From assembly GCA_964652155.1 (NCBI GenBank), contig CAZZBK010000002.1:62001-126000 (forward strand): a stretch of 64,000 nt of DNA, read 5' to 3'. This document shows, in pieces, positions 16,106-25,800 of this stretch. The position numbers and the translations under genes are program-made. Numbering within the stretch: position 1 is the first letter of the stretch; each line of letters begins with the position of its first letter. Below the pieces are notes generated by a model that ran no database searches, had not been told where the DNA came from, and saw only the letters and a program-made list of their open reading frames with translations. The DNA comes from CAZZBK01 sp964652155. GTDB lineage: Bacteria; Planctomycetota; Planctomycetia; Pirellulales; PNKZ01.

Positions 16106-19009
16106 ATGGATTCTGCTCTATTCCTTCTATCTCGCCGAGCTTTCATGCACTCGTCTCGACTCATTCGACCTCTATTGATTTTATCGTGTTTCTTGTGGGT
16201 TTCGTCACTCTGGGCTCAGGCCGATCGCTTTGGCGGACACATTAAAAATACCGACCCACTCACGGCCGCCGAGCAACTCAAAAAGTTTCATCTGCCGCCA
16301 GGGTTCGAGATCCAACTCGTCGCCGCCGAGCCTGAGGTGCGCAAGCCCATCAACATCGCGTTCGACGCACAGGGCCGGCTCTACGCGACACAATCGACCG
16401 AGTATCCGCACCCGAACTTTGATGAGACCCAATCCAAAGACTGCGTGAGCCGTTATGAGATCGACTCGGCCACCGGCCGGGCCAAGAGCGCCAAGCAAGT
16501 CGTCAGCGGCTTGACGATTCCGATCGGCATCACGCCGATCCCGGTCTCGGCGACGCAAAATGACCTGCTCGTGTTCAGCATTCCCAACTTGTATCGCTGG
16601 CGCGACACCGATGGCGATGGCGTGTATGACAAGAAGCAAGCGATCCTCACCGGCTTTGGGCAAAAAGACACGCACGGCTTGGTGAACGGGCTCACCTACT
16701 GGATCGACGGTTGGGTCTACGCCTGCCACGGCTTTTCGAACGAGTCGGACGTGACCGGCACCGACGGCTCGAAGATCAAGATGCAGTCGGGGAACACGTT
16801 TCGCTTCAAGCCCGACGGCTCACGCCTCGAACAGTTCACCTGGGGACAGGTCAACCCGTTCGGCATGGCCTTCGACCCGTATGGGAACATTTTCACGGCC
16901 GACTGCCACACGCTGCCGGCGTATCAAATCCTCCGGGGGGCATACTACCCGAGCTTTGGCAAGCCGCACGATGGACTCGGCTACGGGCCCGCGATGATGA
17001 AGCATCAGCATGGCTCTACTGGCATCTCGGGCATCGTGTACTATGAAGCCGATCAATTCCCTGCCGAGTATCGCGGCTCGCTCTTTATCGGCAACCCGAT
17101 CACGGCTCGCGTCAATCACGACAAGCTCAAATGGCATGGCTCCACGCCCGAGGCGATCGAGCAGCCCGACTTTATTGTGTGCGACGACCCGTGGTTTCGC
17201 CCGGTCGATTTGAAGCTTGGCCCGGACGGCGCTCTGTACATCGCCGACTTCTACAACCGGATCATCGGTCACTACGAGGTGCCGCTCGATCATCCGCAAC
17301 GTGACCGAGAGCGCGGCCGCATCTGGCGCGTGGTATACAACGGGAAAGGGGCCAAGCCCGCGGAGCTGGTTAAAGTTAGCCCACACTTGAACCAGCGGGT
17401 CAACATCGATTCGTCCCTAACAAAAACGCATCGCTTGAAATCGTTGGCCGAGCAACCCATGAACGAATGGGTTGATGCGACCTATGAGAATGTTCGAGCA
17501 GCGTTGGCTGAATCGTCGGCCTTTGTCGTTCGCGCTGCGGCAGATGCCCTGGGGCGTCATCCGGCGAAGGAGAACCTTGCGCCACTGATCGCGGCTTGGA
17601 GTCGCACGCCGGCCGAGGACACGCACTTGATCCATACGATTCGCATGGCGCTGCGCGATCATCTGCTCGTCGAGGGAATGTACGAGTCCCTCACGTCGAT
17701 CTGCGAGGGGAATGCGGAATTGTTGCACCGAGGAGCGGATATCAGCTTGGGTGTCCGCACGCCGCACGCGGCTCCGTTTTTGCTCGGTTACTTGCAGCAG
17801 GCCCAACAACCGCAGCTCGATATTGCGGCGGCGGTTGAGCATGTTGTGCGTTACACGGCCAGCGACAAATTGCCAAGCGTATGGAGCGCCCTGCCGGTGG
17901 TTCCAAAGCGTTCGGCCAGCGATGCGTCAACCGTGCTCCGCGCTGCGCATCGCGGCTTGCAAGCCCGAGGTGTCGCGATACCTCAGCCACTTGTCGAGTG
18001 GATCGAGAACACCGCAGCCGCCGATTTGCAGTCAACGAATGTCGATCGCGTGAAGGCCGGCCTCGAACTGGTCCGCGATCTGAAATGGAAACCCCAACAA
18101 CCGCGAGTCACGGAGCTCGTTGCGGTTGCGTCACCTCATGCAAGTTTGCGCGTCACGGCAGTCGAGGCCCTCGTGGCCTGCGACAGCGTCGGCTCGCTCG
18201 ATACGCTCAGCCAATTGTTGTCCGTGGGCGAACAGGACCCCGCCGTTCGCGCAAAGGTGCTGCAATTGCTCGGCGGGATCAATCACGACAAGGCCCGTGA
18301 GTTGCTGCTGCAACAGTTACTCGCTGCCCCAGAGAAGCTGCAACTCAACATCGCCAATGCGCTGCTGGGCACGCCGCCTGGGAACGAGTTATTGCTCAAG
18401 TCGATCGAGGCGGGCAAAGCGGCCAGTTGGCTCCTGACCGATGCGAACGTCGTCCGTCGCCTGCGTTCAGCCAAACGGCCCGAAGGAGACACGCGAATTG
18501 ACAAGCTGCTTGTGTCGATGCCCAAGCGCGACGACCGGTTGGCGACCGTGATCGAGGCTCGTCGCATAGGTTGGTCGGCCGCGACAGGAGACATCACGCT
18601 TGGTCTAGCGGTGTTCAAGAAAACCTGCGCCGCGTGTCACAAGGTCGGCGGCGAAGGGACCAAGATTGGGCCTGAGCTTGACGGCATCGGCCTGCGCGGC
18701 GTCGATCGGGTGCTGGAAGACGTGCTGGATCCCAATCGGGTCGTCGATCAGGCCTTTCGAGCCACGCAACTTGTGACCAAAGACGGCCGTATCCTGCTGG
18801 GGCTCGTCTTGCGCCGCGAGGGTGAAGTGATCGTGCTCGCCGATCAGCAAGGCAAGGAGCAGCGCATACCGCAGAGCGACATTGATGAGCAGGCTTCGCT
18901 CCCGATGTCACCCATGCCCGCCAATGTGGCCGAGCAAATGCCCGAGGCCGACTTTTATCATCTGCTGGCCTTTTTGTTGCGGCAACAGCAACGGCCGTTG
19001 GGAAAGTAG
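16106..19009 (+). CDS. PVC-type secreted dehydrogenase-like protein with C-terminal CxxCH haem domain
   Basis: About 967 residues from ATG 16106, chosen because GAGG (16097-16100) lies 5 bases upstream and because it keeps an N terminus with a twin-arginine-like SRRAF motif (residues 9-13) before a hydrophobic signal ending WAQA. Architecture: a beta-propeller of the soluble glucose-dehydrogenase/NHL type (about 45-400, with LPPGFEIQLVAAEPEVRKP), a HEAT-like helical stretch (about 420-780), and a cytochrome c domain with Cys841-Ala-Ala-Cys844-His845. This arrangement defines the PVC-type haem-binding proteins abundant in Planctomycetota; they are thought to be extracytoplasmic oxidoreductases but substrates are mostly unknown. 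Monocistronic. An ATG at 16145 is an alternative start that would lose the SRRAF motif. Confidence 0.9.
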   Translation: MDSALFLLSRRAFMHSSRLIRPLLILSCFLWVSSLWAQADRFGGHIKNTDPLTAAEQLKKFHLPPGFEIQLVAAEPEVRKPINIAFDAQGRLYATQSTEYPHPNFDETQSKDCVSRYEIDSATGRAKSAKQVVSGLTIPIGITPIPVSATQNDLLVFSIPNLYRWRDTDGDGVYDKKQAILTGFGQKDTHGLVNGLTYWIDGWVYACHGFSNESDVTGTDGSKIKMQSGNTFRFKPDGSRLEQFTWGQVNPFGMAFDPYGNIFTADCHTLPAYQILRGAYYPSFGKPHDGLGYGPAMMKHQHGSTGISGIVYYEADQFPAEYRGSLFIGNPITARVNHDKLKWHGSTPEAIEQPDFIVCDDPWFRPVDLKLGPDGALYIADFYNRIIGHYEVPLDHPQRDRERGRIWRVVYNGKGAKPAELVKVSPHLNQRVNIDSSLTKTHRLKSLAEQPMNEWVDATYENVRAALAESSAFVVRAAADALGRHPAKENLAPLIAAWSRTPAEDTHLIHTIRMALRDHLLVEGMYESLTSICEGNAELLHRGADISLGVRTPHAAPFLLGYLQQAQQPQLDIAAAVEHVVRYTASDKLPSVWSALPVVPKRSASDASTVLRAAHRGLQARGVAIPQPLVEWIENTAAADLQSTNVDRVKAGLELVRDLKWKPQQPRVTELVAVASPHASLRVTAVEALVACDSVGSLDTLSQLLSVGEQDPAVRAKVLQLLGGINHDKARELLLQQLLAAPEKLQLNIANALLGTPPGNELLLKSIEAGKAASWLLTDANVVRRLRSAKRPEGDTRIDKLLVSMPKRDDRLATVIEARRIGWSAATGDITLGLAVFKKTCAACHKVGGEGTKIGPELDGIGLRGVDRVLEDVLDPNRVVDQAFRATQLVTKDGRILLGLVLRREGEVIVLADQQGKEQRIPQSDIDEQASLPMSPMPANVAEQMPEADFYHLLAFLLRQQQRPLGK

Positions 19010-19081
19010 CGCGGCAGCGATTCATTGAGATGGAGAGCATGCCCACGCGGACGTGAGCATGGCACCCGATTGGATCGGTAC

Positions 19082-19120
19082 AAAAAAGCGACGCCGCCAG
19101 GGTAACCCAGCGGCGTCGCT
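19082..19120 (-). terminator. Intrinsic terminator of the scpB operon
   Basis: A perfect 11-bp stem AGCGACGCCGC (19087-19097) / GCGGCGTCGCT (19110-19120) with a 12-base loop is followed, reading the minus strand, by six T residues (complement of 19082-19087). It sits 50 bases after the stop of the acidic gene. It may also reduce read-through from the plus-strand haem gene, but there is no T tract in that direction. Confidence 0.8.
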
Positions 19121-19169
19121 CAATATTCCAGCGAAGACCAGGACGCACGAAGCACTTTAGCCGGCAAGT

Positions 19170-19523
19170 TTACGGCTCGTCGGCGGGTTCCTCTTCGTCT
19201 TCATCGTCGTCCCAATCGTCGTCGTCGTCATCGTCATCATCGTCATCGTCGTCGTCATCGTCTTCGTCTTCATCATCGTCCTCGTCGTCGTCGACTTCTT
19301 CCCAGTCGTCGTCGTCGAAGTCATCATCGAATTCGTCGTCTTCTTCCTCATCGTCCTCGTCATCATCGAGGTCGTCGTCCTCGTCATCCTCGAGGTCGTC
19401 ATCGTCTTCTTCTTCCTCCAGGTCGTCATCCTCGTCGATTGCGCGCTCCGAGAGCGCAAGCAGGCGACGCTGCTCCTCGTGAATCTCAGCAATGGCGGGA
19501 TACTCAGCGAAGGCGATTCTCAC
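19170..19523 (-). CDS. Hyperacidic Asp/Glu-tract protein coupled to scpB
   Basis: 117 residues from GTG 19523. That start overlaps the scpB stop as GTGA, and a GAGGAG box lies 6 bases upstream, so translation is well supported. The first 30 or so residues are ordinary (RIAFAEYPAIAEIHEEQRR), then almost everything is Asp or Glu, including one run of 16 Asp, with isolated Trp, Phe, Leu and Val. The Asp run mixes GAC and GAT codons, which argues for selection on the protein rather than slippage of a trinucleotide. No known domain. Candidate roles are a DNA mimic, a cation buffer or a partner of ScpB/SMC; none is shown. An intrinsic terminator follows. Confidence 0.8.
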   Translation of the reverse strand: MRIAFAEYPAIAEIHEEQRRLLALSERAIDEDDDLEEEEDDDDLEDDEDDDLDDDEDDEEEDDEFDDDFDDDDWEEVDDDEDDDEDEDDDDDDDDDDDDDDDDWDDDEDEEEPADEP

Positions 19524-20308
19524 GTCAGACTCCTCAATGACTCCGGGTGGCAATGTGTATTGGGCTGCACGTCGGTGACGGGCTCTAAGGGTGAATCGAT
19601 ATTCGCGAGCGGCACAGGACCGCTCGCTCGAAGATATTCAGCCCGAGGCAAGTCATCGAGATGCCGCAAGCCAAAGACCTGTAAAAAACGCTTCGTCGTT
19701 CCATACAAAAAAGGCCGGCCAAGCTCATCGGAACGACCGACGATTTTGACCAAATCTCGTTCCATCAACTGCCGCAGCATTTCGCCGCACTGCACGCCGC
19801 GAATCGACTCGATCGTCGCCCGCAACACGGGTTGACGATACGCGATCACGGCCATCGTTTCCAGTGCGGGAGATGACAAGCGGGTTTCGACAATCGACTG
19901 GTGCAACCGCCGCAGCCAACCGCCAAACTGGCGACGGCTGAGCAATTGAAATCCTCCGGCAACCTCCTCGACCCGAAACGCATAGCCACGCTGATCGTAG
20001 CACTGGTTCAGGCGGCGAGTTAATGTACGCGCTTCCGTGGCATCCGCCAAGCGGGCAAACTGTGCAATTTTCCGCAGACTCAAGGGCTCATTCGCCAGAA
20101 ACAATACGGCTTCGAGCTGAGCCAATCGGTCGTCCCGTGTTGGCTTGGATTCCATCGGTGGAATCGGCACAGACGGACCAGACAATTTAGGCGCAGAAGG
20201 CAATTTTAGCTTGGTTGCCCCCCATTGGGCATTGGTGACCAAACGGTGCTCGTAACGCGTCGATGGGCTGCGGAGCACACGCCCCAGCGGAGCCGGTTTG
20301 CTTGCCAT
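19520..20308 (-). CDS. scpB: Segregation and condensation protein B
   Basis: Winged-helix kleisin-associated subunit that binds ScpA in the SMC condensin complex for chromosome compaction and segregation. About 262 residues from ATG 20308 (an in-frame GTG at 20317 is possible). The core begins LAQLEAVLFLANEPLSLRKIA, followed by the conserved LSSPALETMAVIAYRQPV and IESIRGV stretches and the second winged helix (LMERDLVKIVGRSDELGRPFLYGTT). The N-terminal ~60 residues are an unusual basic/proline-rich extension. scpA is not nearby. The 3' end overlaps the acidic protein gene by four bases. Confidence 0.95.
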   Translation of the reverse strand: MASKPAPLGRVLRSPSTRYEHRLVTNAQWGATKLKLPSAPKLSGPSVPIPPMESKPTRDDRLAQLEAVLFLANEPLSLRKIAQFARLADATEARTLTRRLNQCYDQRGYAFRVEEVAGGFQLLSRRQFGGWLRRLHQSIVETRLSSPALETMAVIAYRQPVLRATIESIRGVQCGEMLRQLMERDLVKIVGRSDELGRPFLYGTTKRFLQVFGLRHLDDLPRAEYLRASGPVPLANIDSPLEPVTDVQPNTHCHPESLRSLT

Positions 20309-20425
20309 AAGTCCCACCAGCGTAGTGATTTGATCGTGGTCTTGGCAAGAGGCAATTTCGCTGCTTGGGGTAACATTCGAGACGGTTCGAGAAGGCGAAC
20401 AAGCCGCGAATTTTGCCCGAGCGAC

Positions 20426-21301
20426 CTATTGTACGCCTTTCCGCCACGCCTCAACCTGTTGCAAAACTTTTTGCATCGCTTGCGTGGCCTCGACGTCGGT
20501 CGCCTCAAAATGACGCTCGAAGCCGGGAGAATGGGGCAGCGCCATCTTGCAGTGGAAGCGGAATTGGTCCCCCTTAGGACCCGATGCTTCCAGCACGTAA
20601 TAAGTCGCGCCGAGCTCGCGCAACCGCTGCTGAGTGTGTGTGAACCAGTCGGTCCGCAGCTCGGGTTCGCCGCCAACCGGGCCGTGACTGCCGCCTGCGT
20701 AAATCATCGTTGCAGGGGGAGCCGTCGGAGGCGACACGGCGGGTGTCAGGGGTGAGGGGCGAGTTTGCGGAGGTGGGAGTTGCAGATCGGCTCTTTGAAT
20801 CGTGGGTTCGGCGGCCGTGTGAGCGGTTTCACTCGCAAGTCGGACATGCGGATCCGGCCGAATCCTCGGCAGTGGTGGCAATGGCTCGACGGAGGTCGCC
20901 AAAGCCGGTGGATTCCGCGCGGGGATCGAGGGCACCAAACTGCCTCGCGCTGGAGCGGCGCTGACCATCGTCGTCGGAGCAGCCGAGGATGGCAGTGTGG
21001 GTAACGACTTCGTGATGCTATCTCGTGCCACGCCTGGAGCAGCCGCGTCCGGAGAAGCCATCGTGTTTGGCGCGGTCCCGGTGAGAGCCGCACCTAGCAG
21101 CGTCGTATCCTGCTTTTGCTTTGCAGTCGACGACGATTTACTGGCTGGAGAACTCAGTTTCTTGGCCGGGGCTGGATAAATCAGTTTCGAGAACGTCGTT
21201 CCGAAGATCGCGCACAACGGAACGAGAATCATGCACCCGCCGATCACCGCCGAGCGCCACCTCGTCGAGCGAGGTCCATCCATATCAGTTGGGTCAGCCA
21301 T
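20426..21301 (-). CDS. Membrane-anchored proline/serine-rich protein of unknown function
   Basis: 291 residues, ATG at 21301. One N-terminal membrane anchor (SAVIGGCMILVPLCAIFGTTF, about 17-37) is followed by a low-complexity Pro/Ser/Thr/Ala linker (about 40-195) and a compact C-terminal domain of about 95 residues beginning near MIYAGGSHGP, with the stretch LRELGATYYVLEASGPKGDQ. I do not recognise the C-terminal domain; its size and pattern suggest a small alpha/beta periplasmic module. It lies 117 bases upstream of scpB on the same strand, so cotranscription with scpB is possible but not certain. Confidence 0.72.
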   Translation of the reverse strand: MADPTDMDGPRSTRWRSAVIGGCMILVPLCAIFGTTFSKLIYPAPAKKLSSPASKSSSTAKQKQDTTLLGAALTGTAPNTMASPDAAAPGVARDSITKSLPTLPSSAAPTTMVSAAPARGSLVPSIPARNPPALATSVEPLPPLPRIRPDPHVRLASETAHTAAEPTIQRADLQLPPPQTRPSPLTPAVSPPTAPPATMIYAGGSHGPVGGEPELRTDWFTHTQQRLRELGATYYVLEASGPKGDQFRFHCKMALPHSPGFERHFEATDVEATQAMQKVLQQVEAWRKGVQ

Positions 21302-21596
21302 GTCGATGATTGCTGTCTAAACGAGGCGCGCAACGATAATGCCCATCGCCGGGTACGACGACGCGGGGCGGGATCATACGTCAGCCGCGCACCGCGAACA
21401 ATGTCAGCTCGACGACTCAAATGGAACGCCAGCGGTGCTAGCAAAACTCGCGTCGCGCCTCGCTCGAACTCGTCTTTGTGAATTGAAGTGCAGCCATTAC
21501 ACTGCTGGCGCGAAAATACTTTCGTCGGGCAATCCGTCAAGGTTTGCTCTGATCGGAAGCGCACCCCACTGAGTCATGGTGGCAAGGAGGCTACCC

Positions 21597-22832
21597 ATGT
21601 CGGACCGGCCCTTTCGTTTTATCCACGCCGGTGATTTTCATCTCGAACGGCCCTTGTATGGCCTGAGCGAGGTGCCAGACCACCTGCGCGATCTGTTGGT
21701 CGACGCGCCCTACCGCGCCGCGCAGCGCGTGTTCGACACCGCCTTGAGCGCCTCGGTCGACTTCGTCGTGCTCTGTGGCGATCTGCTCAACGTCGATCTA
21801 ACCGGCGTGCGTGGGCCGCTATTTCTGATCCAACAATTCCAACGCCTGGCGGCGCAGAACATTCAAGTCTACTGGGTCGCCGGACAAATCGACGCCCCCG
21901 ACACCTGGGCGAAAACCTATCCGCTCCCCAACAATGTGCATGTCTTCTCGCGCACTCGACCTGACGAGTTGACCGTCGAGCGCAACGGCGTGTCGTTGGC
22001 GCAAATCACCGGCCTTTCTTACGCGCGGCGCCAACGCATCCGCAGTGACGAATTCTGGCCATCGGCCGACGGACAGTTCATGATCGTCGCCACGCATGGC
22101 GAAATCGAACTCGACGGCATCGCGCAACGCGGCATCAACTACTGGGCGCTCGGCGCGTTGCATGAACGGGCCACGCCGGTCATGAACCCCACGGTGGTCC
22201 ACTACCCTGGCACGCCGCAAGGACGCTGTCCGAGCGAGCACGGAGCGCACGGCTGCACGCTCGTCGACGTGGTGCCGGGCGTCACCCCACGATTGCAATT
22301 CTTTCCGACCGATGTCGTCCGCTTCGTACCCCAACGCTTGCTGGTCGACGCCAACTCGACCCGCGAGCAGTTGCAGAAACAAATCGAACAGAAGATTGAC
22401 GAGTTAACCGCGGCGCAAGGCAACGTCGACCTGCTGGTCGAATGGTTCATCGGCGGCCACGGCCCGCTCCTCCAGCAATTACGGGGCGCCTGGGGGCGAG
22501 AACTGCTCACCCGGTTGCGACAAATTCACGGTCGCCGCACCCCCAGCGTCTGGAGCATCGAACTCGATGTGCAACCCGACAGCTCGCTCGGCGCCGAACT
22601 GCTCGATCAAGACACGTTGCTCGGCGAGTACATGCGGGCCATCGAACGGCATCTGACCGGCAAGACCAACGAACACGACAGCGATTTATCCATTGAGCCG
22701 TACCTGGGCGTCCATGCGGAGAGCAGCGCCATCACGGCGCTGCTGAATCTGTCGCAGGGCGAAACGCGCGAGCGCGTGCTACGCGAAGCGGCCGTGATGG
22801 GAACCGACCTCTTGAGTGGAGAGCGGAGCTAA
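21597..22832 (+). CDS. SbcD/Mre11-like metallophosphoesterase (YhaO-type), altered metal site
   Basis: 411 residues from ATG 21597, which follows a perfect AAGGAGG at 21584-21590. The calcineurin-like fold is evident from FIHAGDFHLERPLYGL (Asp13, His15) and LCGDLLN (Asp62, Asn65). Later motifs depart from the family: the GNHD motif reads AGQID (about 95-99), and the final GHxH reads GALHER (about 186-191), so at least two metal ligands appear replaced. THGE (about 166-169) is kept. The stop overlaps the next start by one base (TAATG), coupling it to the SbcC-like ATPase. The pair resembles Bacillus YhaO-YhaN more than SbcDC. Nuclease activity may be reduced or lost. Confidence 0.87.
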   Translation: MSDRPFRFIHAGDFHLERPLYGLSEVPDHLRDLLVDAPYRAAQRVFDTALSASVDFVVLCGDLLNVDLTGVRGPLFLIQQFQRLAAQNIQVYWVAGQIDAPDTWAKTYPLPNNVHVFSRTRPDELTVERNGVSLAQITGLSYARRQRIRSDEFWPSADGQFMIVATHGEIELDGIAQRGINYWALGALHERATPVMNPTVVHYPGTPQGRCPSEHGAHGCTLVDVVPGVTPRLQFFPTDVVRFVPQRLLVDANSTREQLQKQIEQKIDELTAAQGNVDLLVEWFIGGHGPLLQQLRGAWGRELLTRLRQIHGRRTPSVWSIELDVQPDSSLGAELLDQDTLLGEYMRAIERHLTGKTNEHDSDLSIEPYLGVHAESSAITALLNLSQGETRERVLREAAVMGTDLLSGERS

Positions 22833-25800
22833 TGAAGATCAAAGACCTGCACATCGATGGCTTCGGGGTCTGGAACGACCTCAAGCTCGCCGAGCTCAAC
22901 GAGCGGATCACCGTGTTCTACGGCCCGAACGAAGCGGGCAAGACCACACTGTTGCAATTCATCCGCGCCATGCTCTACGGCTTCTCGCCTCCGCGTCGAC
23001 AGCGTTATTTGCCGCCGCTACGTGGTGGCCGACCGGGCGGCGCTCTCACCGTGCTCAGCCCGCAAGGGGTCTACACGCTCGATCGTCACGACGACTCGCC
23101 GGCCGCCATCCCGCTGGGACTCGCGCGCTTGTTGGCGGAAAATGGCCAAGCGCAGCATGAGCAATTACTCAAAGCGGTGCTCGGTGGCGTCGACGAGCCA
23201 ATCTACAACAACGTCTTCGCCGTCGGCCTGCGCGAGATTCAAGAACTCGGCTTGCTCGAAGACACCGCCGCGGCCGAGTTGCTCTACAAGCTGTCGACCG
23301 GCATGGACCGCGTCTCGCTCGTCGACGTGACCCGCGATATCACGTCGAGCCGCACGTCGCTGTTGTCAACCGACGATCGCCCCTCGCAAATCACCACGCT
23401 GCTTCAGCGACGCGAGCAGTTGCAGGCCGAGATCGACACATTGCACGAGTCCACCGCGCAATACACGCGGCTGCTCGCGCAGCGCGAGCAGCTTGACGAC
23501 GACGTCGCCCGTGCCGAGGCCCAGCAGCAGCAACTCGATCGTCAATCGCGATTGCTCGACATTGCCATCGCCGTGCGCGACAAGTGGCAGAACCGCACCG
23601 ACGTGGAAAATCAACTCACGTCGCTCGCCCAGGTCAAACGTCTGCCGCATGGCCTGGCCGAGGCGGTCGAACGCCTGAACGCCAAGCTCGCCGAGCACCG
23701 CCGTCACGCCGACGAACATCGCGCGCAGCGTCGAAAAATCAAAGACGAACTCGCCAAGCTCACCATCAACGAAGTCTTTTGGCGCCGCGTGCCCCATGTC
23801 CAGACGCTGCTCGACCAGCAGCAATGGCTCACCAAGATCGAAGAAGAGCAACGTACCCTCGAGGCCGATGGGCACACAATCGAACGCGAACTCGCCGCGA
23901 GCCGACACAAGGTCGCCGAGCACCCAACGGTCAAGATTGGCGGGACGACCGTTTCGGCGGAAGGCTGGGCGGTGGTGTTGCCCGCCGCGCGCAATCTGAG
24001 CAAGGCACTGCGACGTGCCCGACATGCCGAGGAAGCGGTCCGACGGATTGAAAACCACGCCGAGACCGTTGGCGACGACGTGCAACTCGCGTTGGCTCGC
24101 GTGCAAGAGTCGAGCCTTCCCCGGGCGATCGAAAAGGCCGGCCAGAACGTCGGTTTGTTGCGCCGCCGTGTTCAGCTCGAAGAACGCATCGAGCAGCTCA
24201 AGCGACATCACCTCGAGTTGCTCGACGACAGCCACGGCTTACTCGACCGGCAACTGCTGCCTCCCGGTTGGCTCGCCGTGCTCGGTGGCGTGTTTGCCGC
24301 AGGCATCTCGATGGCCTTCATGGGCGTGTTCTTTCCGAGCGCCAGCAGCACCGGTTGGTACCTGGTGATGGGCATGATTGGTGTCTTCGGCTCATTGCTG
24401 ATCAAACGCGGCCTGGAGCACACCGCCGCCTCACAATTCGCCGATGCGCAGCGTGAGATCGGCTTGGTGGAGTCGCAACTCAACGAGGCCAAGGCCGAAC
24501 GCGATCAACTGGAGACGCAGTTGCCGCACTCGGTCGGCTCCCCGGCCACACGACTGAAAACCGCCGAGGCTGAGTTGGCGCAACTCGAGCAACTGCTGGG
24601 GGTCGAGTCACAGCGGAAAGTGGCTCGGCAAGAAGTCGAGAATGCCAAGCAAGAGGCTCGCACCGCCAACGAGGCCAGCGAGGCAGCCCGCCGCCGCTGG
24701 AAACAAGCCCTGCAAAACGCCGGGCTGCCCGCCACCATCACGATGACGCAGCTCAAAGACCTCCGCAACGTCAAGCCGCGCGACAACAGCACCGACGAGT
24801 TGACCCGCAAGCTCGAACGCCGACGCCACGAACTGGCTGAACGCGATCGAGAACTCAAGTCGTTCACCGATCGCGTCGTGCAATTGTTCAACGACGTACA
24901 GATCGAACCACGCAGCGGCAAGCTCGTCGACCAGCTCAAGCAATTGCAGGAAGAGATCAAGACGCAGGAAGGCAAACTGGTGCGGCAGGAACAACTGCGC
25001 AAACGGGCCAAGTACCTGCGACGCCTCGCCCTGCGCGAGTTCCAAGCCTACAAGAAGGTGCAAGCCCGACGACGCAAAGCGCTCCGCCGGGCTCAGTGCA
25101 AGGACGAGGTCGAGTTGCGGCAACGGGTCGCCACGATCGAGCGCATCGACCAATTGCAAGGTCAGCGCGAACAGCTCTCGCGCGAGATCGGCCAAGCCCT
25201 TGGGCAATTTGGCACGGAGGACGTGATTCGCGAGTACTTCGATCATTACAAGCCGTCGCAACTTGAGCGATTGCTGACCGAGCTAGCCGGCAAACGGGCC
25301 ACCGCGTCGCAAGCCTTGCAGCAAGCGGTCGAGCAGCGCGGTCGACTCACCGAGCAGATGAACCAATTGACACAGGATCGCCGCGTCGCGCAGAAGATGC
25401 TCGACCTGAGCGTCGTCGACGAGCAACTCAAACAAGCCGCCGCGCAGTGGCAAACGTTGGCCGTGGCTGGCACGATGCTCGAGACCATCCGCAAAACGTT
25501 CGAAGCCCATCGGCAGCCCGAAACGCTCCGCGAGGCCTCGGAGTTTCTGGTCAAACTGACCGAGGGGCATTACAAGCGCGTTTGGACGCCGATGGATCGG
25601 GACACGCTGCTCGTCGACGACAACGAGGGGAATACGCTTGGCGTCGAAGTGCTCAGCCGAGGGACGCGCGAACAGGTGTTCTTGTCACTGCGGCTGGCGT
25701 TGATTGGCGCCTACGCCCGGCGTGGCGCGGTGTTGCCGATCGTGCTCGACGACGTGCTAGTCAACTTCGACGCGCATCGCGCGGCCGCCGCCGCCAAGGT

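Noticed and set aside
19190..19450. Dense GTC/ATC repeats that could be taken for a microsatellite or CRISPR-like array
   Set aside because: They are Asp/Glu codons of a translated frame with a good ribosome-binding site; there are no spacers or fixed repeat units.
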